A stretch of DNA of 8,777 nucleotides. It comes from an uncultured Caryophanales bacterium (lineage in GTDB: Bacteria; Bacillota_I; Bacilli_A; Acholeplasmatales; Anaeroplasmataceae). The translations under genes and the position numbers were made by a program. This document shows positions 1-6,504 of the stretch, piece by piece. The notes below the pieces were generated by a model, which did no database searches, was not told the DNA's origin, and saw only the letters and a list, made by a program, of their open reading frames with translations. The DNA is taken from the NCBI GenBank assembly GCA_937885165.1, contig CAKZZJ010000037.1, positions 1 through 8,777 on the forward strand. Reading direction: 5' to 3'. Numbering within the stretch: the first letter of the stretch is position 1; each line of letters opens with the position of its first letter.

Positions 1-597
1 CATATATTTTTTTAAATATATTTCTATTTCTTGATTTATTGTCGCACTAAAAAATAATTTTTTTGCATTTACCATAACTTTAGAAATATTATCTATTTCT
101 TCTTCATATCCGCCACTAAATACCATATCTACTTCATCAATAACAAAATATTTAGAAGTGTATATTTTTAATTTATTGTTGTCGATTGAAAGATCCTTTA
201 TTCTCCCTGGAGTGCCAATTACTATATGAGGCATATTTGAATCAAGCTTATCTAAGTCTCTTAATTTATCATTACCACCAGTATATAGTTTGACCCTTAT
301 TTCTTTTTGTGATGCCTTAGCTAGTTTTTTAGCAAAATTATATGTCTGTCTTGCAAGTTCTAAAGTTGGCGAAATTATGGTTGCGAAAACCTGATTATCA
401 CTTGGATCAAGCTCATTAAATATCGGTATTAAAAATGCATGAGTCTTACCTGAGCCTGTTTTTGATTTAACAATTAAATTCTTGTTTTCTTTCAAGCCTT
501 CAAAAACTTCTTTTTGAACAATAGAAAAATCATTGAAACCCAGTTCTTCAACAGATTTTATTATATATTCTTTTATATTATAATCATAAAGTCCCAT
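1..597 (-). CDS. DEAD-box RNA helicase, N-terminal part (cut by window edge)
   Basis: ATP-dependent RNA helicase of superfamily 2, expected in the cytoplasm on structured RNA or ribosome-assembly intermediates. The first 199 residues are visible and cover the first RecA-like domain. Motifs in order: a Q motif (GF at 20-21, Gln28), motif I SKTGSGKT (45-52), motif Ia SPTLELARQ (76-84), a GG pair (107-108), motif Ib GTPGRI (128-133), motif II VIDEVD (152-157) and motif III SAT (184-186). Motif II reads DEVD rather than DEAD; the Asp-Glu pair for ATP hydrolysis is kept. The second RecA domain lies beyond position 1. The ATG overlaps the dinB stop by one base (TAATG) and has an AAGGAAGTG ribosome-binding site inside the end of dinB, so translation is probably coupled. 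The family is clear; the subfamily (CshA, CshB or other) cannot be decided from this half. Confidence 0.93.
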   Translation of the reverse strand, partial: MGLYDYNIKEYIIKSVEELGFNDFSIVQKEVFEGLKENKNLIVKSKTGSGKTHAFLIPIFNELDPSDNQVFATIISPTLELARQTYNFAKKLAKASQKEIRVKLYTGGNDKLRDLDKLDSNMPHIVIGTPGRIKDLSIDNNKLKIYTSKYFVIDEVDMVFSGGYEEEIDNISKVMVNAKKLFFSATINQEIEIYLKKYM

Positions 598-1793
598 TAT
601 TTCACTTCCTTTTTATTGTACCAGTTTAAGATATCTTCTTTATATTTTCCATTAAATTCTTTTATGATTTTATCTATTTTATCTTTTTTTACATTCTCAT
701 CTAAATTAAATAAATTATATTCTTTTTCAATTTCTTTTTCTTTAATTAAATTTGAAAATCCTACACCTATAAGACGATAATTTTTTCCTTCAACAAAATA
801 AGTAGAAAATAAATCTTCTAACATAATTTCAAACTCGGATAAATCATTTGAATAATCATTTAAGGTTGTTCTTCTTGAAATTGTATTAAAAGAATCATCT
901 CTTAAAGTTATAATTAAACTTTTAGCTAAATATCCTTCATTAGTAAGTCTTTTATGAACACTTCTTAATAATTTTTTTCCTTCAAAAATTACTTCATTTA
1001 GCGATGATTTATAAATATCATATGTTTCTGATGTAGAAATAGATTGGGATTCGCTATATCTATTTGGATCAACTATATTAGAGCTATTACCCATAACGGC
1101 ATCATATACATAATTATATACACTATCACCGACTAAGGATATTATCTTATTCTTGTTGTTAATATCCATAAAATCACCGATAGTTTTTATTCCGGCATCA
1201 ATTAGCTTTGGTGATGTTTTCTTACCTACACCATAAATATCAGCAACAGATAGAGGATATAATATCTTTTCTTTTTCTTTTTTTCTTATAACAGTTACCC
1301 CTAAAGGCTTTTTCATATCTGATGCCATTTTAGCATAAAATAAGGTTGGACCAATGCCGATTGATGAAGATAAATTATATTCACTTAAAAGCCTATATTG
1401 TATTAATTTAGCTAAAACTACAGGATGTATTTTTGTTATAGTATCAGTCATATCCGCATATACTTCATCTATTGAGGCAACCTCAATTAAATCGGTATAT
1501 TCTTTAACTAAACCAACAAAATAGTTGTGATATTTTTTATATTCATTAAAATCAGAATCAATTACCAAAAGACTTGGCAATAATTTATATGCCTGAGTAA
1601 GTGGCATCGCTGAATGTATGCCGTATTTTCTTGCTTCATATGAAGCAGTAGAAATTACACCTTTTAAGGATTCTTTTCTTCCTATAGCGAACGCCTTACC
1701 TCTAAGGGATGGATCCTTGATTTCGGCGACAGTGCAAAAAAATGCATTCATATCAATATGAAAAATTATCCTTCCCTTAGCATTATTTGTCAT
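597..1793 (-). CDS. dinB: DNA polymerase IV (Y-family translesion polymerase)
   Basis: Low-fidelity polymerase that extends primers across damaged or mismatched template; 398 residues, slightly longer than E. coli DinB. The palm and fingers start with HIDMNAFF (12-19), with catalytic Asp14 and probable steric-gate Phe19. The usual DMDAFF is DMNAFF here, and the Glu normally following FFxxV is Ala23. The second catalytic pair is in SIDEVYAD (Asp109, Glu110). KMASDMKKPLG (155-165) is the conserved Y-family segment. A helix-hairpin-helix thumb (IYGVGKKT, 186-193) and a little-finger domain (about 245-350) follow. EYNLFNL (358-364) resembles a beta-clamp-binding motif, then comes a charged tail of about 34 residues as in some Bacillota DinBs. 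The start has AAGGA (1803-1807) nine bases upstream. It is the first gene of a leftward unit with the helicase. I saw no Bacillus-type LexA box upstream, so SOS control is not supported. Confidence 0.96.
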   Translation of the reverse strand: MTNNAKGRIIFHIDMNAFFCTVAEIKDPSLRGKAFAIGRKESLKGVISTASYEARKYGIHSAMPLTQAYKLLPSLLVIDSDFNEYKKYHNYFVGLVKEYTDLIEVASIDEVYADMTDTITKIHPVVLAKLIQYRLLSEYNLSSSIGIGPTLFYAKMASDMKKPLGVTVIRKKEKEKILYPLSVADIYGVGKKTSPKLIDAGIKTIGDFMDINNKNKIISLVGDSVYNYVYDAVMGNSSNIVDPNRYSESQSISTSETYDIYKSSLNEVIFEGKKLLRSVHKRLTNEGYLAKSLIITLRDDSFNTISRRTTLNDYSNDLSEFEIMLEDLFSTYFVEGKNYRLIGVGFSNLIKEKEIEKEYNLFNLDENVKKDKIDKIIKEFNGKYKEDILNWYNKKEVK

Positions 1794-1881
1794 TTTTTTC
1801 TTTCCTTTTTATTTTATTTATTATATAATACTTTAGTATATAAAATAATTATATCATTTTTTGTCAAGTAGGTGAAGAATA
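1794..1881. promoter_or_regulatory. Divergent promoter region between dinB and the small membrane protein gene
   Basis: An 88-base, almost pure A/T spacer must hold promoters for both directions. A 12-base palindrome TATTATATAATA (1819-1830) supplies a perfect -10 hexamer on each strand (plus 1824-1829, minus 1820-1825), though neither has a good -35 at standard distance. On the minus strand a perfect TTGACA lies at 1862-1867; candidate -10s are TATATA (1837-1842, spacer 19) or TATACT (1835-1840, spacer 21). An inverted repeat ATACT-TT-AGTAT (1828-1839) overlaps these and could be an operator. The ribosome-binding site AGGTGA (1870-1875) for the plus-strand gene lies beside the minus-strand -35. 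Promoter presence follows from layout; the exact elements are uncertain because such hexamers are common by chance in AT-rich DNA. Confidence 0.5.
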
Positions 1882-2097
1882 ATGAGTAAAAAAACAACTT
1901 ATGCTAAAACAGCAAAGAAAAATAAAGTGAAAAAAAATACTAGCGAAAATATAGTAGAAGCTAAAGCTGAAAAACCAATTTATTCAAACCCAGCCAATCG
2001 TAGAACTGGAAGAATTATAATATTTACTTTAGCCATACTGATGGCTTTATCCGGTATTGCATCACTTATTATTATTTTGATAATGAATTTAACATAA
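1882..2097 (+). CDS. Small Lys-rich single-pass membrane protein, function unknown
   Basis: Predicted protein of 71 residues that I cannot assign to a family. Residues 1-44 are hydrophilic and basic (many Lys, then Arg40, Arg41 and Arg44). Residues 45-69 form one continuous hydrophobic segment of Ile, Leu, Ala and Met, followed by a two-residue tail. By the positive-inside rule the basic N-terminus should be cytoplasmic, making this a tail-anchored or type II-like membrane protein. There is no cleavage site or lipobox. The ATG has AGGTGA six bases upstream (1870-1875), which makes it a convincing gene despite its size. It ends in TAA directly followed by in-frame TAG. It starts the plus-strand unit divergent from dinB, and a hairpin with a T-rich tail separates it from the HAD phosphatase. 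Nothing visible indicates a toxin or secretion role. Confidence 0.8.
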   Translation: MSKKTTYAKTAKKNKVKKNTSENIVEAKAEKPIYSNPANRRTGRIIIFTLAILMALSGIASLIIILIMNLT

Positions 2098-2099
2098 TA

Positions 2100-2121
2100 G
2101 GGCATATGCCCTTTTATTTTT
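2100..2121 (+). terminator. Terminator-like hairpin between the small membrane protein and HAD genes
   Basis: GGGCATATGCCC (2100-2111) is a perfect palindrome that can fold as a short GC stem with an ATAT loop, followed at once by TTTTATTTTT (2112-2121). It begins three bases after the TAA stop. The HAD start codon is only 11 bases after the T-tract and its ribosome-binding site GAGG (2122-2125) abuts it. The element is therefore either a weak terminator with read-through or an attenuator-like 5' UTR structure. The stem is short, so termination may be partial. Confidence 0.65.
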
Positions 2122-2132
2122 GAGGCTTAAAA

Positions 2133-2936
2133 ATGATAAAACTTATAACAATAGATTTAGATGGAACTTTACTAGATGATAAGAAAAATATATCAGAAGA
2201 AAACATCAAAGCTATAAAATATGCCAAAGAAAAAGGAGCCAATGTTGTAATATCTACAGGAAGACCTATAAATGGTATTAAAGGCTATTTAAAGAGTCTT
2301 GATTTATTAGATGATGGCTATCTTATACTATATAACGGAGCGATGATTTATTCACTTAAGGATAAAAAAGTCATATCTACAACCTTAATTGATGGTAAAA
2401 TCATAAAAAGATTATATGAAGAATCAAAAAAACTAGGTGTATATATTCATGCCTTTAGAGATAATGAAGAACTTATACTTGAAGAATATAACATCTATTC
2501 TCATAAAGAAGTTACACTTAATAAAATAACTTTTAAATTTTATGATTTTAGCAAAATCAAAGATGATGATTTATTCTTAAAATGTCTTCTTGTAGAAGGA
2601 AAAGAAAAGCTTAATTATGCCGAAAAGCAAGTATCTAAAGATATCACAAATAATTATACAATGATGCGTTCAGCACCGATATTTTTGGAGTTTTTAAATA
2701 AGAACACCGATAAAGGTATCGCATTAACCAAACTTGCAAAATATTTAAATGTTGATATGAAAGATACTATGGCAATAGGTGATGCTGGAAACGATATATC
2801 AATGATAGCAAAATCTGGTTTTGGTGTAGCAATGAAAAATTCTTTTGAAGAAGTATTTCAATATGCAGATTATATAACTGATTCAAATGAAAACTCAGGT
2901 GTAGCAAAAGCTATATATAAAGCATTTGATAAATGA
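2133..2936 (+). CDS. Cof-type HAD-IIB family phosphatase
   Basis: Mg-dependent phosphohydrolase of the haloacid dehalogenase superfamily, Cof/YidA-like class IIB, expected to dephosphorylate small metabolites such as sugar phosphates or cofactor intermediates in the cytoplasm. Its 267 residues are the normal family length. Motif I is DLDGTLLDD (8-16), with nucleophile Asp8 and acid/base Asp10. Motif II is STGRP (41-45), motif III Lys194 in TDKGIAL, and motif IV GDAGND (216-221), whose Asp217 and Asp221 bind Mg. The segment between motifs II and III (about 85-185) is the substrate-selecting cap. Substrate cannot be predicted. The start has GAGG seven bases upstream. The gene ends in tandem in-frame TGA TGA and is followed by a strong terminator. 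A possible weak promoter lies inside the preceding gene (TTGCAT 2057-2062, GATAAT 2079-2084, 16-base spacer); otherwise it depends on read-through. Confidence 0.95.
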   Translation: MIKLITIDLDGTLLDDKKNISEENIKAIKYAKEKGANVVISTGRPINGIKGYLKSLDLLDDGYLILYNGAMIYSLKDKKVISTTLIDGKIIKRLYEESKKLGVYIHAFRDNEELILEEYNIYSHKEVTLNKITFKFYDFSKIKDDDLFLKCLLVEGKEKLNYAEKQVSKDITNNYTMMRSAPIFLEFLNKNTDKGIALTKLAKYLNVDMKDTMAIGDAGNDISMIAKSGFGVAMKNSFEEVFQYADYITDSNENSGVAKAIYKAFDK

Positions 2937-2937
2937 T

Positions 2938-2957
2938 GACCCATGTGGGTCTTTTTT
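2938..2957 (+). terminator. Rho-independent terminator of the HAD phosphatase gene
   Basis: GACCC-ATGT-GGGTC (2938-2951) forms a GC-rich stem with a four-base loop, followed by six T residues (2952-2957). It starts one base after the TGA stop. In the opposite direction there is no T-tract after the stem, so it should act on plus-strand transcripts only. Confidence 0.88.
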
Positions 2958-2963
2958 GTTATA

Positions 2964-2995
2964 TAAAAATGTCTAATAGCTATTAGCCATTAGAC
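2964..2995 (-). terminator. Rho-independent terminator of the nusB-to-lipoprotein operon
   Basis: Read on the minus strand, GTCTAATGGCT (2995-2985) pairs with AGCTATTAGAC (2981-2971) around an AAT loop. This gives an 11-base-pair stem with one G-U pair, followed by ATTTTTAT (2970-2963). The 5' arm begins inside the last codons of the lipoprotein gene and the stop codon straddles the stem-loop boundary. It faces the HAD terminator, so each convergent transcript has its own stop. Confidence 0.78.
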
Positions 2996-4794
2996 AAATC
3001 TATATTAAACATATTATCATTCTTTAAAGAAGAATATTCATAATCTAATATTCCAAAATTATTTATATCATATAACTCTATTTTTAATTTATTTATATCT
3101 GATATATTAAATTCATATTCATTATGATATGGTAAATAAAAATAATATTTATCTTCTTTTAACTTATATGTGACATTTGATTTTATATCTATGTTGTTAT
3201 CTTCTTTTACTATACTGATGTTTTTTCCACTTATATTAAAATCAGCATCCTTATCCATGCATATTATAAAATATTTACCATCAAGATTTAAATTTAGTGG
3301 ATTATCAACATAATTAGAATCCATCATCATCAAATTAGCAAATACTTCATCTGGATAATGAGGAAATTGCATAAGCTTAAAGTTATCTTTTGAAGTTAAA
3401 GGACCTAATATATTTAAATCTTCTTTTACTAATCTTGAAACAGTCTTTCCTATATAACCTGATAAATTTATAAGTGCGCTTTTATCTATATCAAGATCTA
3501 ATTCATCTACTTTATCTTCAATAATATTTCTCATATCATTTTCAAGTCTATCAGGTGATAATAATATATCAACACCAATTTTTATCTTATTTTGGTTTGT
3601 AAGTACTTTTTCCTGAAAAAAATTTAATAACTCGCTTACATAATTATCTATTTTTATCATAGATTTCGCCAAATCCATGACATATTTCTCACATTCTTCT
3701 ATAAATTCAGTTTTATCAAGTTTTAATCCATATGCTGATGATTCATAAAATAATTCATCTAAATATAATCCTAAAATATAATTATGATATTCACCATTCA
3801 TTTTTATACTATCAAGCGCGGCTTTAGTCACATCAAATGAATCTACATTATATTCTCCTATATGTTTGATGGCAGTTAAATTATTATATTTATCAATTAT
3901 TAATTTTATATCTTCTTCATAATTAGGATCTGTGATATTATTAGGCAAAACTATATCGATACCATATCTTGAATAACCAAATTCAATCATGACAAATCTT
4001 GTTATTAAATCATTATAATTAATTATATTGAAAATATTATTATAATCAGCTGTTTTAACATCTATTTTTGATTTAATTACACCAGCTGGTGCTTCAAATG
4101 TATATGTGTAAATATCTTCTTTTTTTAAACTTAAATCAGATTTTAAAGCATATTCATTATCTTTTATTTTCTCATCTAGTCTTCCTGTAAAAATATTGGC
4201 TACAGAAGCACTTTTTGAATAACCTGTAGTCCAAATTTTTAATTTACCGCTGATGTTATATTTATTTATATATTCGCTTAAAAAATCAAACATCATTTCG
4301 GAATAATCATAATAGCTTTGATGATAATAATCCATATTATCACCACTGATTTTAACGTTCATATAAACTTCATCGCCATAATTAAGACCTCTTGGTGATA
4401 TGCATATTAAATTATAACCTTTATATTTCTTTCTACCCATGATTATTGCGAAAGTAGAAAGATCAGGTTTCTTCTTATAGCTTTCATTTACTTCAATATC
4501 AGTAAATCCTAGATTATTTATTAAGTCATATGCATGTTCATAACTTTTTTCATAACCATTTTTAGCATATGTATCTGTAGCCATAGTAAGACAAAGGCTT
4601 GAAGTAGCCAAGCTTTTATTATACATAGATGAATCATCCTTAAAATAATCATCTGTATAATACATTTTATATTCTGCATCATCAGCAAAAAAATCATATT
4701 TAAATGTATACTCTTTTGCTTCTTCTATAACATCATTTTCACTTTTACATGATAGAAGTGAAAAAATGCTTAATATAATTAAACATAAAAACAA
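2983..4794 (-). CDS. Lipase-like (alpha/beta-hydrolase) lipoprotein
   Basis: Large predicted lipoprotein, 603 residues counted from a TTG start. Residues 1-15 are hydrophobic and end in a lipobox-like LLSC, so Cys16 would be lipidated and the protein anchored outside the membrane. Residues about 60-345 look like an alpha/beta-hydrolase core related to class 3 lipases. A strand leads into GYSKSASVAN (191-200), where Ser193 is the likely nucleophile although Ser195 replaces the usual second Gly. INYNDLITRF (258-267) offers Asp262 as the acid. His479 in FPHYPDE, or His337 in GEYHNY, could complete a triad. The last 100 residues appear beta-rich. The substrate is unknown; lipid esters are an inference. 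It is the last gene of the recN operon, 33 bases after recN. The start is doubtful: a stop lies nine codons upstream of the TTG, and an ATT at 4807-4809 with a strong ribosome-binding site may be the true start, giving 608 residues. Confidence 0.82.
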   Translation of the reverse strand: MFLCLIILSIFSLLSCKSENDVIEEAKEYTFKYDFFADDAEYKMYYTDDYFKDDSSMYNKSLATSSLCLTMATDTYAKNGYEKSYEHAYDLINNLGFTDIEVNESYKKKPDLSTFAIIMGRKKYKGYNLICISPRGLNYGDEVYMNVKISGDNMDYYHQSYYDYSEMMFDFLSEYINKYNISGKLKIWTTGYSKSASVANIFTGRLDEKIKDNEYALKSDLSLKKEDIYTYTFEAPAGVIKSKIDVKTADYNNIFNIINYNDLITRFVMIEFGYSRYGIDIVLPNNITDPNYEEDIKLIIDKYNNLTAIKHIGEYNVDSFDVTKAALDSIKMNGEYHNYILGLYLDELFYESSAYGLKLDKTEFIEECEKYVMDLAKSMIKIDNYVSELLNFFQEKVLTNQNKIKIGVDILLSPDRLENDMRNIIEDKVDELDLDIDKSALINLSGYIGKTVSRLVKEDLNILGPLTSKDNFKLMQFPHYPDEVFANLMMMDSNYVDNPLNLNLDGKYFIICMDKDADFNISGKNISIVKEDNNIDIKSNVTYKLKEDKYYFYLPYHNEYEFNISDINKLKIELYDINNFGILDYEYSSLKNDNMFNIDLSNG

Positions 4795-4812
4795 TGCCTT
4801 TTTGATAATATC

Positions 4813-4820
4813 ATCACCTT
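4813..4820 (-). promoter_or_regulatory. Ribosome-binding site that questions the lipoprotein start
   Basis: On the minus strand AAGGTGAT matches the 16S rRNA 3' end very well. The AGG core is seven bases from an in-frame ATT (4809-4807) but 22 bases from the first standard start codon, TTG (4794-4792). The site therefore points to initiation near 4809. An ATG at 4814-4812 overlaps it, too close for normal initiation and in another frame; that frame stops after 11 codons. Confidence 0.6.
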
Positions 4821-4827
4821 TTTAAAC

Positions 4828-6504
4828 TTAAGAATTCTTTAATAATTCTTTGGCATATTCTATAGCATATAAGCTTATTTTATCGCCGCTTATCATAGAA
4901 GCTATTTCTTCTACTCTTCTATCATATGATAATTCTTCTACTTTAGTTGTCGTTCTACTAGCTATAGTTTCTTTTGAAATATATAATTCCTGCTCAGCTA
5001 TAGCTGCAACTGTTGGTAAATGGGTTATCGCAATAAGCTGAATATTTTTTGATATTTCTTTCATTTTTTTGGCAATCTTCATCGCAGTAACACCGGATAC
5101 ACCACTATCTATTTCATCAAATATAACTAAATTAGCTGCGTTTTTATTTGAGAAATAAGCCTTAAATGCAAGCATTACTCTTGATGCTTCACCACCTGAT
5201 GCGACCTTATATAGAGGCTTTAATTCTTCTCCTTTGTTAAAATTGATTAGGAAATCAATTTCATCTATACCACTTTGTAAAAATATCGTTTTATTTAAAT
5301 AATCATCAAATGAAACATCTTTAAATTCAACCTTGAATTCAGTATTTTCCAAATCAAGATCTTTACATAAGGAAGTAATATTTTTTTCTAAATCCAAAGC
5401 TATTTTCTTTCTGTAATCACTTAATGATATGGCTGCAAGTTTTAGTTTATCAAATGATTTTAATAATAAATCTTTTTTTTCTTTTATAACTTCATCATAA
5501 TTTGTCGCAATAGATATCTCAAGTGAAATCTTATTATTATATTCAATTAATTCATCTAAAGTCATATGATATTTATCTTTAGCTTTATTGATATCGTTTA
5601 ATAATTCTTGTTTTAAATCAAAATCTTCAGGATCAAAATCAAGATTGTTTAGTTCTTTATGAATATTCATTCTTACTTCATCTAGATTGTAATATGAATC
5701 CATTAATTTATCATAAAATTCTTTATAATTTGCTGAATAATCTGTAATCTTTTCTAATGCCCTAGCACTATCATATAGATTATCTATTACATTTATTTCA
5801 TTATCTAATAAATTATATGAATCGGTCAAAGAATTTAATATCTTATCATAATTAGAAAGTTTATTTATTTCTTCTTCTAATTCTTTATCAAGGTTATGAA
5901 CTAAATTTAATTTATCTAATTCTTCATGTTCATATTCTAAAAATTCTAATCTTTCTATTGTTCTATTTTTATTATTAATTACCATTTCATAATCTTTATA
6001 AATATTTTGATAATTATATAATTCTTTAGTATATGTATTTAATAATTTATTGAATTTATCATCTGATATAGGATCTAATAATCCTAAATAATTATCTTTA
6101 GAAAATAATTTGAATGTATCATTTTGATTATGCATATCAGCAAGAAAGTATCCTATCTTCTTTAATACATTTAAAGATACTATTGTATTATTTACTTTAA
6201 TACTGCTTTTAGAAAATGATATTGTCCTTTCAATTGTTATATCATCTTTTATTTCAATACTGTTTTCTAAAAATATATCATCTAATCTTTTATCATTTGA
6301 AAATATGCCTGTTATTTCTGCTTTATTAGTGTTGTAGCGAATCATATCAGTATCAGCTCTTTCACCTAATAATAGATTGATTGTATCAATTATAAGTGAT
6401 TTACCAGCACCAGTCTGACCTGTGATTGCGGTCATATGATCTTTAAAATCTAATGTGATATCCTCAATTATCGCAAAATTTTTAACTATTATCCTTTTTA
6501 TCAT
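4828..6504 (-). CDS. recN: DNA repair ATPase RecN
   Basis: SMC-like ATPase that acts at double-strand breaks and aids RecA-dependent repair in the nucleoid. Its 558 residues fit the usual length. The N-terminal head carries MIKRIIVKNFAIIEDI and Walker A GQTGAGKS (29-36; GETGAGKS is more usual). HNQND (125-129) sits at the conserved HGQHE-like segment. A long, mostly helical coiled-coil region runs from about 150 to 380. The C-terminal head has the ABC signature ASGGEASR (435-442), Walker B LVIFDEIDSGVSG (459-471, Asp463 and Glu464), and the H-loop ITHLPTVAA (493-501, His495). All ATPase elements are present, so the protein should be functional. The ATG is inside tlyA (23-base overlap) with AGGTGA (6510-6515) five bases upstream. 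In B. subtilis argR/ahrC lies between tlyA and recN; here it does not. Confidence 0.97.
   Translation of the reverse strand: MIKRIIVKNFAIIEDITLDFKDHMTAITGQTGAGKSLIIDTINLLLGERADTDMIRYNTNKAEITGIFSNDKRLDDIFLENSIEIKDDITIERTISFSKSSIKVNNTIVSLNVLKKIGYFLADMHNQNDTFKLFSKDNYLGLLDPISDDKFNKLLNTYTKELYNYQNIYKDYEMVINNKNRTIERLEFLEYEHEELDKLNLVHNLDKELEEEINKLSNYDKILNSLTDSYNLLDNEINVIDNLYDSARALEKITDYSANYKEFYDKLMDSYYNLDEVRMNIHKELNNLDFDPEDFDLKQELLNDINKAKDKYHMTLDELIEYNNKISLEISIATNYDEVIKEKKDLLLKSFDKLKLAAISLSDYRKKIALDLEKNITSLCKDLDLENTEFKVEFKDVSFDDYLNKTIFLQSGIDEIDFLINFNKGEELKPLYKVASGGEASRVMLAFKAYFSNKNAANLVIFDEIDSGVSGVTAMKIAKKMKEISKNIQLIAITHLPTVAAIAEQELYISKETIASRTTTKVEELSYDRRVEEIASMISGDKISLYAIEYAKELLKNS

Noticed and set aside
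514..780. Plus-strand open frame of 88 codons
   Set aside because: It lies opposite the dinB end and helicase start; its Phe/Ser/Tyr-rich translation is what AT-rich antisense produces, and the minus-strand genes have full motifs.
1794..1881. SOS (LexA) box for dinB
   Set aside because: No sequence resembling the Bacillus CGAAC...GTTCG operator is present; the spacer has almost no G or C.
4779..4814. An 11-codon leader peptide (MILSKRHCFYV) ahead of the lipoprotein
   Set aside because: Its ATG overlaps the ribosome-binding site with only two bases after AGG, and the peptide shows no regulatory pattern such as codon runs; kept only as an alternative in the start-site finding.
4826..4845. AAGAATTCTT palindrome at the recN stop as a terminator
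   Set aside because: The stem is short and AT-only and no T-tract follows in the direction of transcription, so it is unlikely to separate recN from the lipoprotein gene.
4850..5041. Plus-strand open frame of 63 codons
   Set aside because: Antisense to the conserved C-terminal head of recN; no recognisable ribosome-binding site or domain.
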